Positions 42,388 to 52,396 of a stretch of DNA of 64,000 nucleotides are shown here, piece after piece (position 1 is the stretch's first letter; every line of letters begins with the position of its first letter). Origin of the DNA: Spectribacter acetivorans (GTDB lineage Bacteria; Pseudomonadota; Gammaproteobacteria; Nevskiales; Salinisphaeraceae); assembly GCF_031846305.1 (NCBI RefSeq), contig NZ_JAVRHY010000013.1:17433-81432 (forward strand), written 5' to 3'. The translations under genes and the position numbers were made by a program. The notes below the pieces were generated by a model. The model had not been told where the DNA came from. It saw nothing but the letters and a program-made list of their open reading frames with translations, and did not search any database.

Positions 42388-44502
42388 ATGCCCCGCAAGC
42401 ATCCTATTGAGCGCTATCGCAACATCGGCATCATGGCCCATATTGATGCCGGCAAGACGACCACGACCGAGCGCATCCTTTATTACACCGGCATCTCCCA
42501 CAAGATGGGTGAGGTGCATGACGGTGCGGCCGTCATGGACTGGATGGCGCAGGAGCAGGAGCGCGGCATCACGATCACGTCGGCGGCTACTACCTGCTTC
42601 TGGCAGGGCATGGAGCAGCAGTTTCCCGAGCAGTACCGCATCAACATCATTGATACGCCCGGGCACGTCGACTTCACCATCGAGGTAGAGCGCTCCCTGC
42701 GAGTGCTCGACGGCGCGGTGTGTGTGCTGGACGCGAACGCCGGTGTGGAGCCGCAGACCGAAACGGTATGGCGGCAGGCCAACAAGTACCACGTGCCGCG
42801 CATGGTGTTCGTCAACAAGATGGACAAGCTCGGCGCGGATTTCTACCGCTGCGTCGACATGATCGACAAGCGCCTGGGCACCAAGCCGGTGCCGGTGCAG
42901 CTGCCGATCGGCGCCGAGGACAATTTCGAAGGCGTGATCGACCTGCTGCGCATGCAGGCGATCTACTGGAACGAGGAAGACGCCGGACGGACCTTCGAGG
43001 CGCGCGAGATTCCCGATGCGCTCAAGGCCGACGCCCAGAAGTATCGCGATGCGATGATCGAGGCGGCCGCGGAAGCCAACGAAGAGTTGATGGACAAGTA
43101 TCTCGAGGGCGGTGAGCTCACCGACGACGAGATCAAGAACGGCCTGCGCCTGCGCACGCTGTCCACCGAAATCTGCCTGTGCCTGTGTGGCACGGCATTC
43201 AAGAACAAGGGCGTGCAGGCGCTGCTCGACGCGGTCGTCGACTACATGCCGTCGCCGGTCGAAGTGCCGCCGATCAAGGGTACCGACGCCAACGACGAGG
43301 ACAAGCCGGTCGAGCGCAATGCCTCCGACGACGAGCCGTTCGCCGCGCTGGTGTTCAAGATTGCCACCGATCCTTACGTCGGGTCGCTGGCGTTCATCCG
43401 GGTCTACTCCGGGGTGCTCAGTTCGGGCGACTCGATCTACAACTCGATCGACGGCAAGAAGGAGCGAATCGGCCGACTGCTGCAGATGCACTCCAATACC
43501 CGCGAAGAGATCAAGGAAGTCCGCGCCGGTGACATCGCCGCGGTGGTCGGGCTCAAGAGCGTGACCACGGGCTACACCCTCTGCGCGCTCGATTCCCAGG
43601 TGATTCTGGAGCGCATGGAGTTCCCCGAGCCGGTGATCGCCGTGGCGGTCGAGCCCAAGACCAAGTCCGACCAGGAAAAGATGGGCGTCGCGCTGGGCAA
43701 GCTGGCCCAGGAAGATCCCTCCTTCCAGGTGCGCACCGACGAGGAATCCGGTCAGACCATTATTTCCGGCATGGGCGAGCTGCATCTGGAAATCATCGTT
43801 GACCGCATGAAGCGCGAGTTCAACGTCGAGGCCAATGTCGGCGCCCCGCAGGTCGCGTATCGCGAAACCATTCGCGCCGCGGTGGAGCAGGAAGGCAAGT
43901 TCGTGCGCCAGTCGGGTGGCCGTGGTCAGTACGGTCACGTGTGGCTCAAGATCGAGCCGCAGGAAGAAGCGGGCGCGGGTTACGAGTTTGTCAACGCGAT
44001 TACCGGCGGTGTCGTACCCAAGGAATACATTCCGGCGGTCGACAAGGGCGTCCAGGAATGCATGCGGAATGGCGTCATAGCGGGCTATCCGATGGTTGAC
44101 GTCAAGGTTACGCTGTACGACGGGTCGTACCACGATGTTGACTCCAACGAAACGGCGTTTAAAATTGCCGGCTCGATGGCGTTCCGTGAAGGCGCAAGCA
44201 AGGCCAAGCCGGTCCTGCTCGAGCCGATGATGGACGTCGAGGTGGTGACGCCCGAAGAATACATGGGCGATGTCATGGGCGATCTGAATCGCCGTCGCGG
44301 CACCATCAAGCAGATGGAAGACGGACCCACGGGCAAGACCCTGTCCGCCGAAGTGCCGCTGTCCGAGATGTTTGGTTATGCCACGGACGTGCGCTCCATG
44401 AGCCAGGGCCGGGCGACCTACACCATGCAGTTTGAGAAATATTCCGAGGCGCCGGCGAGCATCGCCGACGGCCTGATCAAGAAGCAACCGGCAGAAGCCT
44501 AA
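42388..44502 (+). CDS. fusA: Translation elongation factor G
   Basis: 704 residues, the same as E. coli. G1 AHIDAGKTTT (about 17-26), G2 region ITSAATTCFW, G3 DTPGHVDF, G4 NKMDK, followed by domains II-V (ISGMGELHLEI in III; RGQYGHVWLKIEP in IV). It catalyses ribosomal translocation. A single copy of fusA is present in the window, in str order. Confidence 0.98.
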   Translation: MPRKHPIERYRNIGIMAHIDAGKTTTTERILYYTGISHKMGEVHDGAAVMDWMAQEQERGITITSAATTCFWQGMEQQFPEQYRINIIDTPGHVDFTIEVERSLRVLDGAVCVLDANAGVEPQTETVWRQANKYHVPRMVFVNKMDKLGADFYRCVDMIDKRLGTKPVPVQLPIGAEDNFEGVIDLLRMQAIYWNEEDAGRTFEAREIPDALKADAQKYRDAMIEAAAEANEELMDKYLEGGELTDDEIKNGLRLRTLSTEICLCLCGTAFKNKGVQALLDAVVDYMPSPVEVPPIKGTDANDEDKPVERNASDDEPFAALVFKIATDPYVGSLAFIRVYSGVLSSGDSIYNSIDGKKERIGRLLQMHSNTREEIKEVRAGDIAAVVGLKSVTTGYTLCALDSQVILERMEFPEPVIAVAVEPKTKSDQEKMGVALGKLAQEDPSFQVRTDEESGQTIISGMGELHLEIIVDRMKREFNVEANVGAPQVAYRETIRAAVEQEGKFVRQSGGRGQYGHVWLKIEPQEEAGAGYEFVNAITGGVVPKEYIPAVDKGVQECMRNGVIAGYPMVDVKVTLYDGSYHDVDSNETAFKIAGSMAFREGASKAKPVLLEPMMDVEVVTPEEYMGDVMGDLNRRRGTIKQMEDGPTGKTLSAEVPLSEMFGYATDVRSMSQGRATYTMQFEKYSEAPASIADGLIKKQPAEA

Positions 44503-44514
44503 GGGGAGTTAGCC

Positions 44515-45705
<1,191 letters not shown>

Positions 45706-45806
45706 GCTTGGTTTTGCTCGGCCTACCAATCGGGCGAGCGACACCAGCCGAGAGCTCTCGTGAAGCACGCCGCAAGGCCTGTTCACGAGCAGGAATAAGG
45801 GCCGTA

Positions 45807-45836
45807 TTGCCGGCCGGGTGGTTGCCCGGCCGGCAA
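45807..45836 (+). promoter_or_regulatory. S10-operon leader hairpin
   Basis: A perfect 12-bp stem TTGCCGGCCGGG / CCCGGCCGGCAA with loop TGGTTG, 41 bases before rpsJ. The 172-bp spacer after tufA is the expected place for the S10 leader, through which L4 controls the operon in enterobacteria. No T-run follows this stem and the L4 hairpin pattern was not confirmed. Confidence 0.4.
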
Positions 45837-45877
45837 GCGACAGCGGCACCCTTTCGATAAGCGAGACATAGTAAGCA

Positions 45878-46192
45878 ATGGCAACGAGTCAGAATATCCG
45901 TATCCGTCTCAAGGCGTTCGATCATCGTCTGATCGACAAGTCGGCGCGCGAGATCGTGGAGACGGCCAAGCGGACCGGGGCTCAGGTGCATGGCCCGATC
46001 CCGTTGCCAACCCGCAAGGAGCGCTACACCGTGCTGATCTCGCCGCACGTCAACAAGGACGCGCGTGACCAGTACGAGATCCGCACGCACAAGCGGATGA
46101 TGGACATCGTCGAGCCGACGGAAAAGACCGTCGATGCGCTGATGAAGCTCGACCTGGCTGCCGGCGTGGACGTGCAGATCAAGCTGCAGTAA
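45878..46192 (+). CDS. rpsJ: 30S ribosomal protein S10
   Basis: 104 residues (E. coli 103). It contains RIRLKAFDHRLIDKSA, GPIPLPTRKERYTVLISPH and the conserved loop RTHKRMMDIVEPTEKTV. Besides its 30S role it is the NusE partner of NusB and NusG. First gene of the S10 operon. Confidence 0.98.
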   Translation: MATSQNIRIRLKAFDHRLIDKSAREIVETAKRTGAQVHGPIPLPTRKERYTVLISPHVNKDARDQYEIRTHKRMMDIVEPTEKTVDALMKLDLAAGVDVQIKLQ

Positions 46193-46212
46193 CAGCGCAG
46201 CGCCTTGACGAC

Positions 46213-46233
46213 CGCCGGCCCGCGGGGCCGGCG
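46213..46233 (+). other. Hairpin in the rpsJ-rplC spacer
   Basis: Perfect 9-bp stem CGCCGGCCC / GGGCCGGCG around GCG, 20 bases after the rpsJ stop, followed by ATGAAAACTG rather than a T-run. The 147-bp spacer is unusually long for this operon, where rpsJ and rplC are normally close. Confidence 0.4.
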
Positions 46234-46339
46234 ATGAAAACTGAGTTTAACGGGCCGCTGCTTGAGACACGGCGGCGGCCTCTGACACTTGAACTGTCGC
46301 CCCCGTTAGCGAGTGGCGATAAGCAAGAAGGAACTGGTA

Positions 46340-47059
46340 ATGGCGATAGGTTTGGTTGGCCGCAAGCGCGGCATGACGCGCGTGTTCACGGACGCGGGCG
46401 CCTCCGTGCCCGTGACGGTGGTTGAGGTCACGCCCAACCGTGTGACCCAGATCAAGACCGCCGACACCGACGGGTATAGCGCTGTTCAGGTGACCACCGG
46501 CGAACGCCGCGCCTCGCGCGTCAACCGGCCCAGCGCCGGTCATTTCAAGAAGGCAGGCGTGGACGCGGGTCGCGGTCTCTGGGAATTCCGGCTGGCCGAC
46601 GGCGAGGACATGCCCAAGCTCAAGCGTCCGGTTGCCGCGGCTGAACCGGCCGAGGGCGAAGAGGCTGACGCCGAGCCGTCGTTCGAGGAAGTCGATATCG
46701 AAGTCGGTGCCGAAATCACCGCCTCGCTGTTTGAGGATGGCCAGGTGGTCGACGTGGTCGGCCGCTCCATCGGTAAGGGCTACGCGGGCGTGATCAAGCG
46801 TCACAACTTCCGTGCCCAGCGGGCGACCCACGGTAACTCCAAGGCGCATCGCGCGCCGGGTTCCATCGGTCAGAACCAGACGCCGGGGCATGTGTTCAAG
46901 GGCAAGAAGATGGCCGGCCACATGGGTGACGCGCGCACAACGGTTCAGAATCTCGAGATTTTCCGGGTGGATGCCGCGCGCAACCTGTTGCTCATCCGTG
47001 GCGGTATTCCGGGTGCCAAGGGCGGCGACGTGGTCATCCGTCCGGCAGTGAAAGGCTGA
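46340..47059 (+). CDS. rplC: 50S ribosomal protein L3 with acidic insertion
   Basis: 239 residues against 209 in E. coli. The core is normal: MAIGLVGRKRGMTRVFTDAG, GHFKKAGVDAGRGLWEFRL, and the W-loop region HNFRAQRATHGNSKAHRAPG with GQNQTPGHVFKGKKMAGHMG. Between them, at about residues 91-119, is an extra Ala/Glu/Pro-rich acidic stretch (AAAEPAEGEEADAEPSFEE). AAGGA lies 7 bases before the ATG at 46340; a GTG at 46313 is rejected. Confidence 0.97.
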   Translation: MAIGLVGRKRGMTRVFTDAGASVPVTVVEVTPNRVTQIKTADTDGYSAVQVTTGERRASRVNRPSAGHFKKAGVDAGRGLWEFRLADGEDMPKLKRPVAAAEPAEGEEADAEPSFEEVDIEVGAEITASLFEDGQVVDVVGRSIGKGYAGVIKRHNFRAQRATHGNSKAHRAPGSIGQNQTPGHVFKGKKMAGHMGDARTTVQNLEIFRVDAARNLLLIRGGIPGAKGGDVVIRPAVKG

Positions 47060-47064
47060 AAATA

Positions 47065-47673
47065 ATGGAACTTGCGGTAGCCAACGACGCCTCCGGCGTC
47101 AACGTTTCCGACGAGTTGTTCGGCGTGGACTTCAAGCCGGCACTCGTTCATCAGGTGGTCACGGCCTATTTGGCCGGTGGCCGTGCCGGAACCAAGGCGC
47201 AGCGTACGCGCGCCCAGGTTCGGGGCGGCGGCAAGAAGCCGTGGCGGCAGAAGGGCACCGGCCGTGCCCGTGCCGGCACCATCCGTAGCCCGCTGTGGAA
47301 GGGTGGCGGCCGGATCTTCGCGGCGAGCCCGCGTGATTTCGGCCAGAAGGTCAACCGCAAGATGTATCGCGGTGCCATGCGCTCGATTCTCGCCGAGCTG
47401 GTTCGTCAGGATCGCCTGGTGGTGGTCAAGGAGCTGAGCCTGGCCGAGCGCAAGACGCGCAAGCTGCTCGAGTTCCTGGACGCGACCGGTGCCGGCCGAC
47501 GTGGCCTGATCGTGGTGACCGAGGTGGACGAGAATCTCGCCTACTCGAGCAATAACATCCCCTATCTGTCGTTGACGGACGTGGCGGGACTGGATCCGGT
47601 GTCGCTGGTCGGCGCCGAGAAGGTGATCGTGACCGTCGACGCAATCAAGCAAATCGAAGGGTGGCTGTCGTGA
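47065..47673 (+). CDS. rplD: 50S ribosomal protein L4
   Basis: 202 residues (E. coli 201). The central extended loop that lines the exit tunnel is intact (GGGKKPWRQKGTGRARAGTIRSP). In E. coli L4 also represses its own S10 operon by attenuation at the leader. It begins 5 bp after rplC and its stop overlaps rplW (GTGA). Confidence 0.98.
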   Translation: MELAVANDASGVNVSDELFGVDFKPALVHQVVTAYLAGGRAGTKAQRTRAQVRGGGKKPWRQKGTGRARAGTIRSPLWKGGGRIFAASPRDFGQKVNRKMYRGAMRSILAELVRQDRLVVVKELSLAERKTRKLLEFLDATGAGRRGLIVVTEVDENLAYSSNNIPYLSLTDVAGLDPVSLVGAEKVIVTVDAIKQIEGWLS

Positions 47674-47969
47674 ATCAGGAACGCATCTACGAGGTCCTGC
47701 GCGCACCGCACGTATCCGAGAAGAGTTCGGTTCAGGCCGATGCCCACAATCAGGTCGTGTTCCAGGTGGCGGTGGATGCCACCAAGACCGAGATCAAGAC
47801 CGCGGTGGAGAAGCTTTTCAAGGTTCAGGTCGAGGGCGTGACCACGCTGAACGTGAAGGGCAAGACCAAGCGTTTCCGCGGTCAGCCCGGCAAGCGCGCC
47901 GCCTGGAAGAAGGCGTATGTATCCCTTGCCGCCGGGCAGGAACTGGATTTTCTGAGCGGCGTCGAGTAG
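47670..47969 (+). CDS. rplW: 50S ribosomal protein L23
   Basis: 99 residues from the GTG at 47670, which overlaps the rplD stop; a GTG at 47661 would add three residues. It contains RAPHVSEKSS, the VFQVAVDATKTEIKTAVEKLF helix region and the tunnel-exit loop KTKRFRGQPGKRAAWKKA. It is the docking site for trigger factor and SRP. Confidence 0.96.
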   Translation: MNQERIYEVLRAPHVSEKSSVQADAHNQVVFQVAVDATKTEIKTAVEKLFKVQVEGVTTLNVKGKTKRFRGQPGKRAAWKKAYVSLAAGQELDFLSGVE

Positions 47970-48006
47970 GCGACGCTCAAGTCACTAGACACGGACGGAT
48001 AGAGTC

Positions 48007-48843
48007 ATGGCACTGAAAAAGGCCAAGCCGACATCAGCGGGACGGCGCTTCGTCGTCAGCGTGAAGAATGCGGAGCTCTACAAGGGGCAGCCGCAGGAAT
48101 CGCTGGTGGCCAAGCAGTCCCGCAGCGGCGGCCGCAACAACGCGGGTCGCATCACCACGCGTCATCGGGGCGGCGGGCACAAGCAGCGGTACCGGATGGT
48201 CGATTTCCGCCGCGACAAGGTCGGCGTGCCGGCCAAGGTCGAGCGGATCGAGTACGACCCCAACCGCAGTGCGCATCTGGCCCTGCTGCTCTACGCCGAT
48301 GGCGAGCGTCGCTACATCCTCGCGCCGCGGGGCGTGAAGTCCGGCGACCAGTTGCTGGCCGGGCCGGAAGCGCCGATCAAGCCGGGCAATGCTATGCCGA
48401 TTCGCAGCATTCCGGTGGGCACGACGATTCATGCGATCGAGATGCGGCCCGGCAAGGGTGCGCAAATGGCGCGCAGCGCCGGCGTCTCGGCGCAGCTGGT
48501 TGCCCGCGAGGGTGATTACGCCACGCTGCGGCTGAAGTCCGGCGAAATGCGCCGGGTGTTTGCCGCCTGCACGGCCGTGATCGGTGAAGTGGGCAACGCG
48601 GAACATTCGCTGCGGTCGCTCGGCAAGGCCGGCGCGACCCGCTGGCGGGGCAAGCGCCCGACGGTTCGTGGTGTCGCCATGAACCCGGTCGATCATCCGC
48701 ATGGTGGTGGTGAAGGCCGGACCAGCGGTGGTCGTCACCCGACCAGTCCCTGGGGCTGGAAGACGAAGGGCTTCAAGACGCGCACGAACAAGCGCACGGA
48801 CAGCATGATCGTTCGCGGCCGCGGCAAGCGGAAGAAGCGTTGA
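48007..48843 (+). CDS. rplB: 50S ribosomal protein L2
   Basis: 278 residues (E. coli 273). It has GRNNAGRITTRHRGGGHKQRYR near the N-terminus in pieces, and the peptidyl-transferase-proximal segment GVAMNPVDHPHGGGEGRTSGG with the conserved histidine. Its loss abolishes peptide bond formation. Fifth gene of the S10 operon. Confidence 0.98.
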   Translation: MALKKAKPTSAGRRFVVSVKNAELYKGQPQESLVAKQSRSGGRNNAGRITTRHRGGGHKQRYRMVDFRRDKVGVPAKVERIEYDPNRSAHLALLLYADGERRYILAPRGVKSGDQLLAGPEAPIKPGNAMPIRSIPVGTTIHAIEMRPGKGAQMARSAGVSAQLVAREGDYATLRLKSGEMRRVFAACTAVIGEVGNAEHSLRSLGKAGATRWRGKRPTVRGVAMNPVDHPHGGGEGRTSGGRHPTSPWGWKTKGFKTRTNKRTDSMIVRGRGKRKKR

Positions 48844-48868
48844 TCGCACTCGACTGGGGAATTTAGCA

Positions 48869-49138
48869 ATGCCGCGTTCCATCAAGAAAGGGCCGTTCAT
48901 TGACCTGCATCTCGCAAGCAAGGTCGCCAAGGCTCAGGAAAGTCAGACCAAGCGACCCATCAAGACCTGGTCGCGTCGGTCGATGGTGACACCCGACATG
49001 ATCGGACTCACGATTGCCGTGCATAACGGCCGTCAGCATGTGCCGGTGTTCGTGTCGGAGAACATGGTCGGCCACAAGCTGGGCGAGTTTGCGCCCACCC
49101 GGACGTTCAAGGGCCACATCGGCGACCGGAAGTCCTAA
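48869..49138 (+). CDS. rpsS: 30S ribosomal protein S19
   Basis: 89 residues. It contains MPRSIKKGPFIDLHL, TWSRRSMVTPDMIGLTI and the C-terminal HKLGEFAPTRTFKGHIGD. It binds S13 in the 30S head near the decoding site. Confidence 0.98.
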   Translation: MPRSIKKGPFIDLHLASKVAKAQESQTKRPIKTWSRRSMVTPDMIGLTIAVHNGRQHVPVFVSENMVGHKLGEFAPTRTFKGHIGDRKS

Positions 49139-49158
49139 GTTACCGGATTGGAAGTATC

Positions 49159-49494
49159 ATGACGGATTCGTTTGCCAAATTGCGATTCGCGCGCATCTCG
49201 CCGCAGAAGGCGCGGCTGATCGCCGACCAGGTCCGGGGTATGCCGGTCGAGCGGGCGCTGGAAACGCTCCGGTTCCAGCCGAAGAAGGCGGCCCGGACGA
49301 TTCACAAGGTGCTTGAGTCGGCCATCGCCAATGCCGAGCACAACGAGGGCGCGGACATCGACGAGCTCAAGGTCAGCGTCATCATGGTGGACGAGGGTCC
49401 GACCATGAAGCGGATCAAGCCCCGGGCACGCGGCCGCGCGGATCGGATTTTCAAGCGTACCAGCCACATCACCATCCGGGTGGCGGACAAGTAA
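49159..49494 (+). CDS. rplV: 50S ribosomal protein L22
   Basis: 111 residues (E. coli 110). The start region is AKLRFARISPQKARLIADQVRG; the beta-hairpin that reaches into the exit tunnel is present (DEGPTMKRIKPRARGRADRI). No macrolide-resistance type deletion is apparent in that loop. Confidence 0.97.
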   Translation: MTDSFAKLRFARISPQKARLIADQVRGMPVERALETLRFQPKKAARTIHKVLESAIANAEHNEGADIDELKVSVIMVDEGPTMKRIKPRARGRADRIFKRTSHITIRVADK

Positions 49495-49503
49495 GAGGCG
49501 ATT

Positions 49504-50184
49504 ATGGGTCATAAAGTCCATCCAACCGGTTTTCGGCTCGGGATCACCACCGAGTGGAGCTCGCGCTGGTACGCGGAGAACGCGGCCTATCGCGACACGC
49601 TCAATACCGATCTCGAAGTGCGTGAGTACATCCGCAAGCGCCTGGCGCATGCGTCGGTCAGCCGTATCCAGATCGATCGGCCGGCCCGCTCCGCGCGTAT
49701 CACCATTCATACCGCCCGTCCGGGCATCGTGATTGGCAAGAAGGGCGAGGACATCGACAAGCTGCGCGGTGAAGTGAGCAAGCTCATGGGCGTGCCGGTG
49801 CACCTGTCGGTCGAGGAAATCCGCAAGCCGGAGCTGGATGCCAAGCTGGTGGCCGAGAACATCGCGCAGCAGCTGGAGCGCCGCATCATGTTCCGTCGCG
49901 CCATGAAGCGCGCCGTGGGCAACGCCATGCGCCTGGGCGCCGGCGGCATCCGCGTGAACGTGGCCGGTCGTCTGAATGGCGCCGAGATCGCGCGTTCGGA
50001 GTGGTACCGCGACGGCCGGGTGCCGTTGCACACGCTGCGTGCCGATATCGACTACGGGCTCGCCGAAGCCAAGACCACCTACGGCATCCTCGGTGTCAAG
50101 GTCTGGATCTTCAAGGGCGAGATCTTCGAAGCAGAGAAGCCGGTCGCCGTGGAAGGCGAGGAAGCCGGCCGGGCAACGGGATAA
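49504..50184 (+). CDS. rpsC: 30S ribosomal protein S3
   Basis: 226 residues (E. coli 233). It contains MGHKVHPTGFRLGI, the KH domain with GRPGIVIGKKGEDI-like text (ARPGIVIGKKGEDIDKLR), and the C-terminal domain with GRLNGAEIARSEWYRDGR. It lines the mRNA entry channel. Confidence 0.98.
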   Translation: MGHKVHPTGFRLGITTEWSSRWYAENAAYRDTLNTDLEVREYIRKRLAHASVSRIQIDRPARSARITIHTARPGIVIGKKGEDIDKLRGEVSKLMGVPVHLSVEEIRKPELDAKLVAENIAQQLERRIMFRRAMKRAVGNAMRLGAGGIRVNVAGRLNGAEIARSEWYRDGRVPLHTLRADIDYGLAEAKTTYGILGVKVWIFKGEIFEAEKPVAVEGEEAGRATG

Positions 50185-50190
50185 ACCGCC

Positions 50191-50604
50191 ATGCTGCAAC
50201 CCAAACGAACCAAATTCCGCAAGGTCCAGAAGGGCCGCAATCGGGGCCTGGCCCAGCGCGGCGCGCAGGTCAGCTTCGGCGAGTACGGCCTGAAGGCGGT
50301 CGAACGCGGACGCATCACCGCCCGTCAGATCGAGGCGGCGCGTCGTGCCATGACCCGTCATATCAAGCGTGGCGGCAAGATCTGGATCCGGATTTTTCCG
50401 GACAAGCCGGTCACCAAGAAGCCGATCGAAGTGCGCATGGGCAAGGGCAAGGGCAACGTCGAATACTGGGTTGCCCTGATTCAGCCCGGCCGCATGCTTT
50501 ATGAAATGGAAGGCGTCCCGCGTGAAGTCGCGCAGGAAGCGTTTCGCCTGGCTGCCTCGAAGCTGCCGGTGCGTACCGCCTTTGTTGAACGCAGCATTCT
50601 GTAA
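50191..50604 (+). CDS. rplP: 50S ribosomal protein L16
   Basis: 137 residues (E. coli 136). MLQPKRTKFRKVQKGRNRG, the conserved Arg-containing loop GRITARQIEAARRAM, and RMGKGKGNVEYWVALIQPGR are all present. It sits next to the tRNA-binding sites of the 50S subunit. 6 bp follow rpsC. Confidence 0.98.
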   Translation: MLQPKRTKFRKVQKGRNRGLAQRGAQVSFGEYGLKAVERGRITARQIEAARRAMTRHIKRGGKIWIRIFPDKPVTKKPIEVRMGKGKGNVEYWVALIQPGRMLYEMEGVPREVAQEAFRLAASKLPVRTAFVERSIL

Positions 50605-50618
50605 CGGGAAGTCAAGCG

Positions 50619-50822
50619 ATGAAGCCGTCTGAGCTACGGGAAAAATCGGACGCCGATCTGGGCAAGGAACTGATCGAGCTGCGGCGCGAGCGCTTCAACC
50701 TGCGCATGCAGGCGGCGACCGGTGCGCTGGAAGGCAGCCATCAGTTCCGAACCATCCGGCGGAGTATCGCGCGGATCAAGACCATTCAGCGCGAACGCGC
50801 CGCGACGGCGAACAAGGGTTGA
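50619..50822 (+). CDS. rpmC: 50S ribosomal protein L29
   Basis: 67 residues, two helices joined by a turn: SELREKSDADLGKELIELRRE and LRMQAATGALEGSHQFRTIRR, with the C-terminal RSIARIKTIQRER. It is part of the tunnel-exit rim beside L23. Confidence 0.97.
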   Translation: MKPSELREKSDADLGKELIELRRERFNLRMQAATGALEGSHQFRTIRRSIARIKTIQRERAATANKG

Positions 50823-50827
50823 GTCTC

Positions 50828-51106
50828 ATGAGTGAACAAAAGACACAGCGTGTGGTGGTCGGCCGCGTCGTGAGCGACAAGGGCGACAAGACCGTTGTCG
50901 TGCTGGTCGAGCGGCGGGTGCAGCACCCGTTGTATGACAAGTACGTGCGGCGTTCGACGCGCATTCCCGCGCATGACGAGGCCAACGAGGCGAATGCCGG
51001 CGACCTGGTCGAAATCCAGGAGTGCCGCCCGATTTCGCGGCGCAAGGCCTGGCGCCTGGTTCGTGTGGTCGAGCGCGCTGGTGAACTGGAGGCGGCAGGA
51101 CAATGA
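50828..51106 (+). CDS. rpsQ: 30S ribosomal protein S17
   Basis: 92 residues (E. coli 84). It contains VVVGRVVSDKGDKTVVVLVER and HPLYDKYVRRSTRIPAHDE. The ATG at 50828 is used; a TTG at 50819 overlapping rpmC is rejected. Its stop overlaps rplN as ATGA. The C-terminus extends a few residues past the usual end (AGELEAAGQ). Confidence 0.96.
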   Translation: MSEQKTQRVVVGRVVSDKGDKTVVVLVERRVQHPLYDKYVRRSTRIPAHDEANEANAGDLVEIQECRPISRRKAWRLVRVVERAGELEAAGQ

Positions 51107-51468
51107 TCCAGACAGAATCACAACTGTTTGCGGCGGACAACAGCGGCGCGCGCCGGGTCCAGTGCATCAAGGTGCTGGGCGGCTCGCATCGTCGCTATGC
51201 CGGCGTGGGTGACATCATCAAGGTGACCGTCAAGGACGCGATCCCGCGCGGTCGCGTGAAGAAGGGTGACGTGCTCAACGCCGTGGTCGTTCGTACCCGG
51301 CGTGGCGTGCGGCGTTCGGATGGTTCGATCATCCGCTTCGACCGCAACGCGGCGGTGCTGCTGAACGCGCAGAACGAACCGGTAGGCACGCGTATTTTCG
51401 GCCCGGTGACGCGTGAACTTCGTGCGAAGTTCATGCGCATCATCTCGTTGGCACCGGAGGTGCTCTAA
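51103..51468 (+). CDS. rplN: 50S ribosomal protein L14
   Basis: 121 residues. MIQTESQLFAADNSGARRVQCIKVLGG begins the family pattern, followed by VKDAIPRGRVKKGDV and the C-terminal FGPVTRELRAKFMRIISLAPEVL in pieces. First gene of the spc operon by E. coli naming. It starts within the rpsQ stop, so no separate spc promoter fits directly before it. Confidence 0.98.
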   Translation: MIQTESQLFAADNSGARRVQCIKVLGGSHRRYAGVGDIIKVTVKDAIPRGRVKKGDVLNAVVVRTRRGVRRSDGSIIRFDRNAAVLLNAQNEPVGTRIFGPVTRELRAKFMRIISLAPEVL

Positions 51469-51470
51469 CC

Positions 51471-51803
51471 ATGGCGTTGAAGCGAATCCGCAAGGGCGAC
51501 CAGGTGGTCGTGATCGCCGGCAAGGACAAGGGCCGGCGGGGTACGGTGCTGGGCGTGCGCGATGATCGTCGCGTACTTGTCGAAGGCATCAATCTGGCCA
51601 AGAAGCACGTCAAGGCCGACCCCAATGCCGGTGTGCAGGGGGGTATCGAGGAACGCGAGATGCCGTTGGCCGAGTCCAACGTCATGCTCTACAACCCCGA
51701 GACGGGCAAGGGTGATCGGATCGGCGTCAAGTGGGTTGATGCCAGTGGCAGTCGCCGCAAGGTTCGGTATTTCAAGTCCAACGGCGAAGTCGTCGACGCG
51801 TAA
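51471..51803 (+). CDS. rplX: 50S ribosomal protein L24
   Basis: 110 residues (E. coli 104). KOW motif GDQVVVIAGKDKGRRGTVLGV at the start, then INLAKKHVKADPN. It is an assembly initiator of the 50S subunit. 2 bp follow rplN. Confidence 0.97.
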   Translation: MALKRIRKGDQVVVIAGKDKGRRGTVLGVRDDRRVLVEGINLAKKHVKADPNAGVQGGIEEREMPLAESNVMLYNPETGKGDRIGVKWVDASGSRRKVRYFKSNGEVVDA

Positions 51804-51818
51804 GGCGTGGAACTGGTA

Positions 51819-52379
51819 ATGAGTGAAACAGAAATCGATACAACACGGCTGCGCCAGTATTACCGCGAGCAGATCGTGCCCGCGCTGATGGAGCAGTTCA
51901 GCTACACCAGCCGCATGGCGGTCCCGCGGGTCAGCAAGATCACGCTGAACATGGGTGTGGGTGAGGCGGTCGCCGATCGCAAGGTCATCGACCATGCCAT
52001 GGCGGATATGGCGGCGATTGCCGGCCAGAAGCCGCTGATGACCCGGGCACGCAAGTCGGAAGCGGGTTTCAAGATCCGTGAAGGCTGGCCGGTGGGTTGC
52101 AAGGTGACCCTGCGGCGCTCGCGCATGTACGAATTCCTGGACCGGCTGGTCAACGCGGCCCTGCCGCGGATCCGGGACTTCCGCGGTCTGAATCCGCGCG
52201 CGTTCGACGGTCGCGGCAATTACGCGCTGGGTGTGAAGGAACAGATCGTGTTCCCCGAGATTGAATACGACAAGGTGGACGTGCTTCGCGGCATGGACAT
52301 CATCATCACCACCACCGCACGAAACGACGAAGAGGGGCGGGCGTTGCTCCAGGGCTTCAACTTCCCCTTCCGCAAGTAA
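51819..52379 (+). CDS. rplE: 50S ribosomal protein L5
   Basis: 186 residues (E. coli 179). It has VPRVSKITLNMGVGEAVADRK, GCKVTLRRSRMYEFLDRL and the C-terminal ARNDEEGRALLQGFNFPF. It contacts 5S rRNA and P-site tRNA. The ATG at 51819 has GGAA at suitable spacing; a GTG four codons upstream is rejected. Confidence 0.98.
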   Translation: MSETEIDTTRLRQYYREQIVPALMEQFSYTSRMAVPRVSKITLNMGVGEAVADRKVIDHAMADMAAIAGQKPLMTRARKSEAGFKIREGWPVGCKVTLRRSRMYEFLDRLVNAALPRIRDFRGLNPRAFDGRGNYALGVKEQIVFPEIEYDKVDVLRGMDIIITTTARNDEEGRALLQGFNFPFRK

Positions 52380-52396
52380 CCACGGAACCGTTCGTT

